Part shown: positions 41,954 through 52,616 of the stretch, piece after piece | Layout of the letters: each line of letters begins with the position of its first letter | How positions within the stretch are numbered: the stretch's first letter is position 1 | DNA from: Pleurodeles waltl | Lineage: Eukaryota > Chordata > Amphibia > Caudata > Salamandridae | Direction: 5' to 3' | Assembly: GCF_031143425.1 (NCBI RefSeq) | Contig: NW_027150021.1 | Location: 87,588 to 151,587 of the forward strand | Length of the DNA stretch: 64,000 nucleotides | The notes under the pieces: model-generated | Seen by the model: only the letters and a program-made list of their open reading frames with translations | Databases searched by the model: none | Told to the model about the DNA's origin: nothing | Position numbers and translations under genes: made by a program

Positions 41954-44900
41954 TGTAGGAGGCTGGACTGGCTTGTAGTGAGTCCCAAGGGGTACTTGCA
42001 CCTTGCACCAGGCCCAGTTTATCCCTTATTAGTGTATAGGGTGTCTAGCAGCTTAGGCTGATAGATAATGGTAGCTTAGCAAAGCAGCTCAGGCTGAACT
42101 AGGAGACGTGTGAAGCTACTACAGTACCACTTAGTGTCATATGCACAATATCATAAGAAAACACAATACACAGTTATACTAAAAATAAAGGTACTTTATT
42201 TTTATGACAATATGCCAAAGTATCTTAGAGTGTACCCTCAGTGGGAGGATAGGAAATATACACAAGATATATATACACAATAGCAAAAATATGCAGTATA
42301 GTCTTAGAAAACAGTGCAAACAATGTATAGTTACAATAGGATGCATGGGGAAACATAGGGATAGGGGCAACACAAACCATATACTCCAGAAGTGGAATGC
42401 GAACCACGAATGGACCCCAAACCTATGTGACCTTGTAGAGGGTCGCTGGGACTATTAGAAAATAGTGAGAGTTAGCAAAATACCCCACCCCAAGACCCTG
42501 AAAAGTGAGTGCAAAGTGCACCAAAGTTCCCCTAAGGACAAAATAGTCGTGTTAGAGGGAAAATGCAAGGAAAACACAAATCAGCAATGCAACAACGATG
42601 GATTCCTGACTGAGGGTACCTGTGGAACAAGGGGACCAAGTCCAAAAGTCACAAGCAACTCGGAGATGGGCAGATGCCCAAGAAATGCCAGCGGTTGGTG
42701 CAAAGAAGCTCTTACTAGGCTGAAGAGCTGTGAATACTGCAGGAACGACAAGGGCTAGAGACTTCCCCTTTGGAGGATGAATCTCCCACGCCTTGGAGAG
42801 TCGTGCAGAAGTGTTTTCCCGCCGGATGGACGCCAACAAGCCTTGCTACACGCAAATCGTGCGTTTGGCGTTTTTGGACGCTGCTGGGGCCCAGGAGGGA
42901 CCAGGAGGTCGCAAATTGGACCTGCAGAGAGAGGAGACGTCGAGCAAGACAAAGAGCCCTCACTGAAGCAGGTAGCTCCCGGAGAAGTGCCAGAAACAGG
43001 CACTACGAGGATGCGTGAAACGGTGCTCGCCGAAGTTGCACAAAGGAGTCCCACGTCGCCGGAGACCAACTTAGAAAGTCGTGCAATGCAGGTTAGAGTG
43101 CCGTGGACCCAGGCTTGGCTGTGCACGAAGGATTTCCGCCGGAAGTGCACAGGGGCCGGAGTAGCTTGCAAAGTCGCGGTTCCCAGCAATGCAGCCCAGC
43201 GAGGTGAGGCAAGGACTTACCTCCACCAAACTTGGACTGAAGAGTCACTGGACTGTGGGGGTCACTTGGACAGAGTCGCTGGATTTGAGGGACCTCGCTC
43301 GTCGTGCTGAGAGGAGACCCAAGGGACCGGAAATGCAGCTTTTTGGTGCCTGCGGTTGCAGGGGGAAGATTCCGTCGACCCACGGGAGATTTCTTCGGAG
43401 CTTCTGGTGCAGAGAGGAGGCAGGCTACCCCCACAGCATGCACAAGCAGGAAAACAGTCGAGAAGGCGGCAGGATCAGCGTTACAGAGTTGCAGTAGTCG
43501 TCTTTGCTACTATGTTGCAGGTTTGCAGGCTTCCAGCGCGGTCAGCGGTCGTTTCCTTATCAGAAGGTGAAGAGGGAGATGCAGAGGAACTCGGATGAGC
43601 TCTTGCATTCGTTATCTAAAGTTTCCCCAGAGACAGAGACCCTAAATAGCCAGAAAAGAGGGTTTGGCTACCTAGGAGAGAGGAAAGGCTACTAACACCT
43701 GAAGGAGCCTATCAGCAGGAGTCTCTGACGTCACCTGGTGGCACTGGCCACTCAGAGCAGTCCAGTGTGCCAGCAGCACCTCTGTTTCCAAGATGGCAGA
43801 GGTCTGGAGCACACTGGAGGAGCTCTGGACACCTCCCAGGGGAGGTGCAGGTCAGGGGAGTGGTCACTCCCCTTTCCTTTGTCCAGTTTCGTGCCAGAGC
43901 AGGGGCTAAGGGGTCCCTGAACCGGTGTAGACTGGCTTATGCAGAATTGGGCACATCTGTGCCCAACAAAGCATTTTCCAGAGGCTGGGGGAGGCTACTC
44001 CTCCCCTGCCTTCACACCATTTTCCAAAGGGAGAGGGTGTCACACCCTCTCTCAGAGGAAGTTCTTTGTTCTGCCATCCTGGGCCAGGCCTGGCTGGACC
44101 CCAGGAGGGCAGCTGCCTGTCTGAGGGGTTGGCAGCAGCAGCAGCTGCAGAGAAACCCCAGGAAGGGCAGTCTGGCAGTACCAGGGTCTGTGCTACAGAC
44201 CACTGGGATCATGGAATTGTACCAACAATGCCAGGATGGCATAGAGGGGGCAATTCCATGATCATAGACATGTTACATGGCCATATTCGGAGTTACCATG
44301 GTGAAGCTACATATAGGTAGTGACCCATATGTAGTGCACGCGTGTAATGGTGTCCCCGCACTCACAAAGTTCAGTGAATTGGCTCTGAACCATGTGGGGG
44401 CACCTTGGCTAGTGCCAGGGTGCCCTCACACTAAGTAACTTTGCACCTAACCTTTACCAGGTAAAGGTTAGACATATAGGTGACTTATAAGTTACTTAAG
44501 TGCAGTGTAAAATGGCTGTGAAATAATGTGGACGTTATTTCACTCAGGCTGCAGTGGCAGGCCTGTGTAAGAATTGTCAGAGCTCCCTATGGGTGGCAAA
44601 AGAAATGCTGCAGCCCATAGGGATCTCCTGGAACCCCAATACCCTGGGTACCTCAGTACCATATACTAGGGAATTATAAGGGTGTTCCAGTAAGCCAATG
44701 TAAATTGGTAAAATTGGTCACTAGCCTGTTAGTGACAATTTGAAAGTAATGAGAGAGCATAACCACTGAGGTTCTGGTTAGCAGAGCCTCAGTGAGACAG
44801 TTAGGCACCACACAGGGAACATATACATGCACACCTATGAGCACTGGGGCCCTGTGTGACAGGGTCCCAGTGACACATACATATAGGCCACAAACCTATG

Positions 44901-45099
44901 AGCACTGGGGTCCTGACCAGCAGGATCCCAGTGACACATAACAACCATACTGAAAACATAGTGTTTTCACTATGAGCACTGAGGCCTGGCTATCAGGATC
45001 CCAGTGAGACAGTGAAAACAGTGACAAACATCCTGACATACACTCACAAACAGGCCAAAAGTGGGGGTAACAAGGCTAGAAAGAGGCTACCTTCTCACA
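41954..45099 (-). repeat. 5' LTR of element N, 3,146 bp
   Basis: Near-identical twin of 35853-38997. Differences I see are GAGTCCCAAGG for GAGTACCAAGG, CAGTTTATCCC, GCATGGGG, TAGCTCCCGG, GCATTTTCC, CTGGGGCCC and a shorter G-run near 45063. Its right end CTTCTCACA is followed by the duplicated ACAGT and the rest of S2. Confidence 0.93.
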
Positions 45100-46270
45100 A
45101 CAGTCCAGCCTGGGTCCACGGCACTCTAACCTGCATTGCACGACCTCCTAAGTTGTTCTCCGGCGACGTGGGACTCCTTTGTGCGACTTTGGGTGAGCAC
45201 TGTTTCACACATCCTTGTAGTGCCTGTTTCTGGCACTTCTCCGGGTGCTACCTGCTGCTGAGAGGGCTCCTTGTCTTGCTCGACATCCCCTCTCTCTCCT
45301 GACGCAATTTGCGACATCCTGGTCCTTCCTGGGCCACAGCAGCATCCAAAAACGCTTAATGCATGATTTGCAGCTAGCAAGGCTTGTTGGCGGTCTTTCG
45401 GCGGGAAAACACTTCTGCACAACTCTCCAAGGCGAGAGGGATCCGTCCACCATAGGGGAAGTCTCTAACCCTTTTCGTTCCTGCAGAAACCTCAGCTTCT
45501 TCTGTTCAGTAGAAGCTTCTTTGCACCCACAGCTGGCATTTCCTGGGCATCTGCCCATCTCCGACTTGCTTGTGACTTTTGGACTTGGTCCCCTTGTTCC
45601 ACAGGTACCCTAGATTGGAAATCCATCGTTGTTGCATTGTTGGTTTGTGTCTTTCCTGCATTATTCCCCTATCACGACTTCTTTGTCCTTTGGGGAACTT
45701 TAGTGCACTTTGCACTCACTTTTCAGGGTCTTGGGGTGGGCTATTTTTCTAACCCTCACTATTTTCTAATAGTCCCAGCGACCCTCTACAAGGTCACATA
45801 GGTTTGGGGTCCATTCGTGGTTCGCATTCCACTTTTGGAGTATATGGTTTGTGTTGCCCCTATCCCTATGTGTCCCCATTGCATCCTATTGTAACTATAC
45901 ATTGTTTGCACTGTTTTCTAAGATTATACTGCATATTTTTGGTATTGTGTATATATATCTTGTGTATATTTCCTATCCTCTCACTGAGGGTACACTCTGA
46001 GATACTTTGGCATATTATCATAAAAATAAAGTACCTTTATTTTTAGTATAACTGTGTATTGTGTTTTCTTATGATATTGTGCATATGACACTAAGTGGTA
46101 CTGTAGGAGCTTCACTCGTCTCCTAGTTCAGCCTCAGCTGCTCTGCTAAGCTACCATTATCTATCAGCCTATGCTGCTAGACACCCTATACACTAATAAG
46201 GGATAACTGGGCCTGGTGCAAGGTGCAAGTACCCCTTGGTACTCACTACAAGCCAGTACAGCCTCCTACA

Positions 46271-46604
46271 GGCACCACACAGGGAACACATACATATAGG
46301 CCACAAACTTATGAGCACTGGGGTCCTGACTAGCAGGGTCCCAGTGACACATAACAAACATACTGAAAACATAGGGTTTTCACTATGAGCACTGGGCCCT
46401 GGGTAGCAGGATACCAGTGAGACAGTGAAAACACCCTGACATACACACACAAACAGGCCAAAAGTGGGGGTAACAAGGCTAGAAAGAGGCTACTTTCTCA
46501 CACAACCCCCCCCCCCAAACGAAGGACAATAAGGCTAACCTTGGCCAGTTGAGACTTTATTGTCTAAGTGGTGATAAGTAGAGAGTAGCTCTGCAATAGA
46601 CTGG
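46271..46604 (-). mobile_element. element M2: 3' LTR end and 3' end of internal region
   Basis: 46276-46502 is the head of a reversed A LTR (ending ACTTTCTCACA). It is followed by a C-run (the polypurine tract) and the last bases of the QHPC-type gene (reversed HLDNKVSTGQG). It is cut at GCAATAGACTGG by the LTR of W. The rare variant GGATACCAGTGAG is shared with the LTR at 57900-59373, which suggests that the latter is its 5' partner. Confidence 0.8.
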
Positions 46605-49602
46605 TGTAGGAAAGTACCATCTTGCCTGGCATGTTACCCCCATTTTTCACTGTATATATGTTGTTTTAGTTGTATGTGTCACTGGGACCCTGGTAACCCA
46701 GGGCCCCAGTGCTCATAAGTGTGCCTGAATGTGTTACCTGTGTAGTGACTAACTGTCTCACTGAGGCTCTGCTAATCAGAACCTCAGTGATTATGCTCTC
46801 TCATTTCTTTCCAAATTGTCACTAACAGGCTTGTGACCATTTTTACCAATTTACATTGGCTTACTGGAACACCCTTATAATTCCCTAGTATATGGTACTG
46901 AGGTACCCAGGGTATTGGGGTTCCAGGAGATCCCTATGGGCTGCAGCATTTCTTTTGCCACCCATAGGGAGCTCTGACAATTCTTACACAGGCCTGCCAC
47001 TGCAGCCTGAGTGAAATAACGTCCACGTTATTTCACAGCCATTTTACACTGCACTTAAGTAACTTATAAGTCACCTATATGTCTAACCTTTACCTGGTAA
47101 AGGTTAGGTGCAAAGTTACTTAGTGTGAGGGCACCCTGGCACTAGCCAAGGTGCCCCCACATTGTTCAGAGCCAATTCCCTGAACTTTGTGAGTGCGGGG
47201 ACACCATTACACGTGTGCACTACATATAGGTCACTACCTATATGTAGCTTCACAATGGTAACTCCGAATATGGCCATGTAACATGTCTATGATCATGGAC
47301 TTGCCCCCTCTATGCCATCCTGGCATAGTTGGCACAATCCCATGACCCCAGTGGTCTGTAGCACAGACCCTGGTACTGCCAAAACTGCCCTTCCTGGGGT
47401 TTCACTGCAGCTGCTGCTGCTGCCAACCCCTCAGACAGGCATCTGCCCTCCTGGGGTCCAGCCAGGCCTGGCCCAGGATGGCAGAACAAAGAACTTCCTC
47501 TGAGAGAGGGTGTGACACCCTCTCCCTTTGGAAAATGGTGTGAAGGCAGGGGAGGAGTAGCCTCCCCCAGCCTCTGGAAATGCTTTGTTGGGCACAGATG
47601 TGCCCAATTCTGCATAAGCCAGTCTACACCGGTTCAGGGGACCCCTTAGCCCTGCTCTGGCGCGAAACTGGACAAAGGAAAGGGGAGTGACCACTCCCCT
47701 GACCTGCACCTCCCCTGGGAGGTGTCCAGAGCTCCTCCAGTGTGCTCCAGACCTCTGCCATCTTGGAAACAGAGGTGCTGCTGGCACACTGGACTGCTCT
47801 GAGTGGCCAGTGCCACCAGGTGACGTCAGGGACTCCTTCTGATAGGCTCCTTCAGGTGTTAGTAGCCTATCCACTCTCCTAGGTAGCCAAACCCTCTTTT
47901 CTGGCTATTTAGGGTCTCTGGCTCTGGGGAAACTTTAGATAACGAATGCAAGAGCTCATCCGAGTTCCTCTGCATCTCTCTCTTCACCTTCTGATAAGGA
48001 ATCGACTGCTGACCGCGCTGGAAGCCTGCAAACCTGCAACATAGTAGCAAAGACGACTACTGCAACTCTGTAACGCTGATCCTGCCACCTTCTCGACTGT
48101 TTTCCTGCATGTGCATGCTGTGGGGGTAGTCTGCCTCCTCTCTGCACCAGAAGCTCCGAAGAAATCTCCCGTGGGTCGACAGAATCTTCCCCCTGCAACC
48201 GCAGGCACCAAAAAGCTGCATTACCGGTCCCTTGGGTCTCCTCTCAGCACGACGAGCGAGGTCCCTCGAATCCAGCGACTCTGTCCAAGTGACCCCCACA
48301 GTCCAGTGACTCTTCAGTCCAAGTTTGGTGGAGGTAAGTCCTTGCCTCACCTCGCTGGGCTGCATTGCTGGGAACCGCGACTTTTGCAGCTACTCCGGCC
48401 CCTGTGCACTTCCGGTGGAAATCCTTTGTGCACAGCCAAGCCTGGGTCCACGGCACTCTAACCTGCATTGCACGACTTTCTAAGTTGGTCTCCGGCGACG
48501 TGGGACTCCTTTGTGCGACTTCGGGTGAGCACCATTTCACGCATCCTCGTAGTGCCTGTTTCTGGCACTTCTCCGGGTGTTACCTGCTGCTGAGAGGGCT
48601 CCTTGACTTGCTCGACGTCCCCTCTCTCTCCTGGTCCAATTTGCGACCTCCTGGTCCCTCCAGGGCCACAGCAGCGTCCAAAAACGCTAACCGCATGATT
48701 TGCAGCTAGCAAGGCTTGTTGGCATTCTTTTGGCAGGAAAACACTTCTGCACGACTCTCCACGGCGAGAGGGATCCGTCCACCAAAGGGGAAGTCTCTAG
48801 CCCTTTTCGTTCCTGCAGAAACCTCAGCTTCTTCTGTCCAGTAGAAGCTTCTTTGCAGCCGCAGCTGGCATTTCCTGGGCATTTGCCCATCTCCGACTTG
48901 CTTGTGACTTTTGGACTTGGTCCCCTTGTTCCACAGCTACCCTAGATTGGAAATCCACAGTTGTTGCATTGTTGGTTTGTGTCTTTCCTGCATTATTCCT
49001 CTAACACGACTTCTTTGTCCTTAGGGGAACTTTAGTGCACTTTGCACTCACTTTTCAGGGTCTTGGGGAGGGTTATTTTTCTAACTCTCACTATTTTCTA
49101 ATAGTTCCAGCGACCCTCTACAAGGTCACATAGGTTTGGGGTCCATTCGTGGTTCGCATTCCACTTTTGGAGCATATGGTTTGTGTTGCCCCTATCCCTA
49201 TGTTTCCCCATTGCATCCTATTGTAACTATACATTGTTTGCACTGTTTTCTAAGACTATACTGCATAATTTTGCTATTGTGTATATATATCTTGTGTATA
49301 TTTCCTATCCTCTCACTGAGGGTACACTCTAAGATACTTTGGCATATTGTCATAAAAATAAAGTACCTTTATTTTTAGTATAACTGTGTATTGTGTTTTC
49401 TTATGATATAGTGCATATGACACTAAGTGGTACTGTAGTAGCTTCACACGTCTCCTAGTTCAGCCTAAGCTGCTCTGCTAAGCTACCATTATCTATCAGC
49501 CTAAGCTGCTAGACACCCTATACACTAATAAGGGATAACTGGGCCTGGTGCAAGGTGCAAGTACCCCTTGGTACACACTACAAGCCAGTCCAGCCTCCTA
49601 CA
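46605..49602 (+). repeat. 5' LTR of W (B head, N-like tail), 2,998 bp
   Basis: The head shares GACCCTGGTAACCCAGG and CCAATTCCCTGAACTTTG with the W 3' LTR. From about 47990 the tail carries variants of the N type: CTTCTGATAAGG, CCTCACCTCGCTGGGCTGC, TAGTAGCTTCACACG and CTCTAAGATAC. It is a mosaic. Confidence 0.88.
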
Positions 49603-49875
49603 TTGGTTGTGCAGCAGTGGGATAAGTGCTTTGAGACTACTTACCACTCTTGTCATTGTACTTTTCATAAGAGAAAAATATACAAAACAAGGTCAGCGTA
49701 TATACACATAGCCAAAAAATTTTGCATTTCCTCTTTTCACTCTTTTCTAAGTGCTGAAAAGTACTTCTAACTTTCTAAAAAGTTCTAAAAAGTTTTAAAA
49801 GTTTTTTTTTCTCTGTCTTTCTAAAAGCTCTGACAAACTTTTTATCTTTTACTATCACTTTAACTCTCTCTAAAA
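49603..49875 (+). other. primer-binding site and leader of W
   Basis: TTGGTTGTGCAGCAGTGGGA is the tRNA-Leu-like primer site with one change, followed by an A/T-rich leader with repeated AAAAGTT motifs up to the ATG at 49876. Confidence 0.65.
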
Positions 49876-52596
49876 ATGTCTGGCACAGGCCAAAATGTTG
49901 ATCTGTCCAAACTTGCATATGATCACCTTAGCTGGAAAGGAGCAAGGAGTCTCTGCATAGAGAGAGGTTTGAGTGTAGGGAAGAATCCTTCCTTGGAATT
50001 GTTACTTAACATGCTTAGAGAACAAGATAAGGCAAGAAGTGCCCCATCTGTTGAAAAAGTAGCTAATGGTTCCCAATCTGATCCAGGGACTCCCCCAGGA
50101 AAAGATTCAGGAAAGAAACTTCCTAGCCTGCCCATTACTAGACAGTCTAGCATAGTTGGTAATGATGGAGAGCCTCACCATACAAATAGTGTTGTCTCAC
50201 ATCATAGCAAAAGCATTTATTCTCACCATACTGGTAGTGGTGTTTCTGTTAGCCAAGCTGTTAGGGTGGCTTCAGTAAGGGACAGGTCTCCTTCTGTCCA
50301 TTCTCACCATACTTCTGTTTCAAGGCATGTCCCTCCCACCCACCCTGATGACAGATTGTTAGAAAGGGAGCTCAATAGATTGAGAGTGGAACAAACCAGA
50401 CTGAAGCTCAAGAAGCAACAGCTGGATTTGGATAGACAGACTTTAGAAGTAGAGAAGGAGAGACAGAAACTGGGTTTAGAAACCCATGGTGGCAGCAGCA
50501 GTATTCGCCATAGTCATCCTGCAAAAGAGCATGATTCCAGGAATCTGCACAAGATAGTTCCCCCTTATAAGGAGGGGGATGACATTAACAAGTGGTTTGC
50601 TGCACTTGAGAGGGCCTGTGTTGTACAGGATGTCCCTCAAAGGCAGTGGGCTGCTATCCTATGGCTATCATTTAGTGGAAAAGGTAGGGATAGGCTCCTT
50701 ACTGTGAAAGAAAATGATGCTAATAATTTCCAAGTTCTTAAGAATGCACTCCTGGATGGTTATGGCTTAACCACTGAACAATACAGGATAAAGTTCAGAG
50801 AGACCAAAAAGGAGTCTTCACAAGACTGGGTTGATTTCATTGACCATTCAGTGAAGGCCTTGGAGGGGTGGTTACATGGCAGTAAAGTTACTGATTATGA
50901 CAGCCTGTATAACTTGATCCTGAGAGAGCATATTCTTAATAATTGTGTGTCTGATTTGTTGCACCAGTACTTGGTGGACTCTGATCTGACCTCTCCCCAA
51001 GAATTGGGAAAGAAGGCATACAAATGGGTCAGAACAAGGGTGAACAGAAAAGTTCATACAGGGGGTGACAAAGATGGCAACAAAAAGAAGGATGGTAAGT
51101 CTTCTGACAAGGGTGGGGACAAATCTAAAAATGAGTCTTCATCAGGCCCACAAAAACACTCTGGTGGGGGTGGTGGGCCCAAATCCTCCTTTAATCAGAA
51201 CAAGGAAAAGAAACCATGGTGCTATTTATGTAAAATAAAAGGCCATTGGACAACAGATCCCAGTTGTCCAAAGAAAGGCACCAAGCCTCCTACCACTACA
51301 ACCCCTACTGCTACCCCTAGTGTCCCTACTAATAGCAGTGGTGGTGGGAGCAAACCTACTAATGGCCAATCCAAGGGAGTAGCTGGGCTCACTATTGGTA
51401 ACTTAGTTGGGGTTGGCCTTGTTAGGGAGGCCACAGAGGCTGTGTTAGTCTCTGAGGGGGCTATTGATTTAGCCACCTTAGTTGCTTGTCCCCTTAATAT
51501 GGATAAGTACAAGCAGCTACCCCTAATAAATGGTGTTGAGGTTCAGGCCTACAGGGACACTGGTGCCAGTGTGACTATGGTCATAGAGAAACTGGTCCAC
51601 CCTGAACAACACCTACTTGGTCACCAGTACCAAGTAACCGATGCTCACAACAACACACTTAGCCACCCCATGGCTGTTGTAAATCTCAACTGGGGGGGGT
51701 TTACTGGTCCAAAGAAAGTTGTGGTAGCTTCAGATTTACCTGTAGACTGTCTATTAGGGAATGATTTGGAGACATCAGCTTGGTCAGATGTGGAGTTGGA
51801 GGCCCATGCAGCAATGCTGGGCATCCCAGGGCATATTTTTGCTTTGACAAGGGCTCAGGCCAAAAAGCAAAAAGGACAGGGAAGCTTGGATCCTGGAACA
51901 ATGGACCAAGTGCTCCCTAAAGCTAGGGCTAGTAGAAGCAAACCACTTCATACTATCCCTCCCTCTACAGTGGATTCTACTTCTGAGGAAGAAGAATTCC
52001 CTCCCTGTGCAGAACCTACACCAGAGGAGCTGGAAGCAGACACTGCTGAGCTTTTGGGTGAAGGGGGGCCTGCCAGAGAGGAGCTGAGTGTGGCACAGCA
52101 AACCTGTCCCACATTAGAGGGTCTCAGACAGCAAGCTGTCAAACAGGCTAATGGGGATGTCAGTGACTCTCACAGAGTTTACTGGGAGGACAACCTCTTG
52201 TACACTGAGCATAGGGATCCTAAACCTGGAGCTGCCAGGAGATTAGTGATTCCTCAGGAGTACAGAAAGTTCCTCCTAACCCTGGCACATGACATTCCCC
52301 TAGCAGGGCACCTGGGTCAAATGAAAACTTGGGACAGACTGGTTCCACTGTTTCATTGGCCTAGGATGTCTGAGGACACAAATGAATTTTGTAAGTCCTG
52401 TGAAACCTGTCAAGCCAGTGGCAAGACAGGTGGCACACCAAAGGCACCCCTTATTCCACTGCCTGTGGTTGGGGTTCCCTTTGAAAGGGTAGGGGTTGAC
52501 ATAGTTGGCCCCCTTGACCCTCCTACTGCTTCAGGCAATAGGTTTATCTTGGTGGTAGTGGACCATGCTCAAGATATCCTGAAGCTATTCCTTTAA
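49876..52596 (+). CDS. Gag, protease and integrase N-terminal half, element W
   Basis: A 906-residue frame starts MSGTGQNVDLSKLAYD. In order: SAP-like helix pair, Ser/His-rich SHH repeats, coiled coil, capsid region (WFAALERACVVQDVPQRQW to KWVRTRV), Gly/Ser linker, zinc knuckle CYLCKIKGHWTTDPSC, protease (AYRDTGASVTMV and LLGNDL), acidic linker and the integrase zinc domain (AHDIPLAGHLG, CKSCETCQ). The first integrase Asp (VGVDIVGPL) follows. One base is lost at about 52568 (CATGCTCAAG for CATGCCACAAG), which throws the frame off and stops it 10 residues later. Gag and pol are otherwise fused without frameshift or stop. Confidence 0.9.
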   Translation: MSGTGQNVDLSKLAYDHLSWKGARSLCIERGLSVGKNPSLELLLNMLREQDKARSAPSVEKVANGSQSDPGTPPGKDSGKKLPSLPITRQSSIVGNDGEPHHTNSVVSHHSKSIYSHHTGSGVSVSQAVRVASVRDRSPSVHSHHTSVSRHVPPTHPDDRLLERELNRLRVEQTRLKLKKQQLDLDRQTLEVEKERQKLGLETHGGSSSIRHSHPAKEHDSRNLHKIVPPYKEGDDINKWFAALERACVVQDVPQRQWAAILWLSFSGKGRDRLLTVKENDANNFQVLKNALLDGYGLTTEQYRIKFRETKKESSQDWVDFIDHSVKALEGWLHGSKVTDYDSLYNLILREHILNNCVSDLLHQYLVDSDLTSPQELGKKAYKWVRTRVNRKVHTGGDKDGNKKKDGKSSDKGGDKSKNESSSGPQKHSGGGGGPKSSFNQNKEKKPWCYLCKIKGHWTTDPSCPKKGTKPPTTTTPTATPSVPTNSSGGGSKPTNGQSKGVAGLTIGNLVGVGLVREATEAVLVSEGAIDLATLVACPLNMDKYKQLPLINGVEVQAYRDTGASVTMVIEKLVHPEQHLLGHQYQVTDAHNNTLSHPMAVVNLNWGGFTGPKKVVVASDLPVDCLLGNDLETSAWSDVELEAHAAMLGIPGHIFALTRAQAKKQKGQGSLDPGTMDQVLPKARASRSKPLHTIPPSTVDSTSEEEEFPPCAEPTPEELEADTAELLGEGGPAREELSVAQQTCPTLEGLRQQAVKQANGDVSDSHRVYWEDNLLYTEHRDPKPGAARRLVIPQEYRKFLLTLAHDIPLAGHLGQMKTWDRLVPLFHWPRMSEDTNEFCKSCETCQASGKTGGTPKAPLIPLPVVGVPFERVGVDIVGPLDPPTASGNRFILVVVDHAQDILKLFL

Positions 52597-52616
52597 GGAC
52601 CACTACAGCACCTGCA

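Larger units (their letters stand above)
35853..45099 (-). mobile_element. complete non-autonomous element N, 9,247 bp, duplication ACAGT
   Basis: Its two LTRs (35853-38997 and 41954-45099) bracket a 2,956-bp internal region. ACAGT at 35848-35852 is repeated at 45100-45104. I count about seven differences between the two 3.15-kb LTRs, five of them single-base homopolymer length changes, so this is the youngest insertion in the window. It encodes only Gag, protease and the QHPC tail. Its U3 head has an extra CACTGGG hairpin module, which makes its LTR about 60 bp longer than the other A LTRs. Confidence 0.93.
33936..46270 (+). mobile_element. solo LTR S2 (A head), split by element N, duplication GGCAC
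   Basis: The LTR parts are 33936-35852 and 45105-46270, together 3,083 bp. GGCAC stands at 33931-33935 and again at 46271-46275, so this LTR inserted into the reversed LTR of M2. Element N later inserted into it. No internal region of its own remains. Confidence 0.92.
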
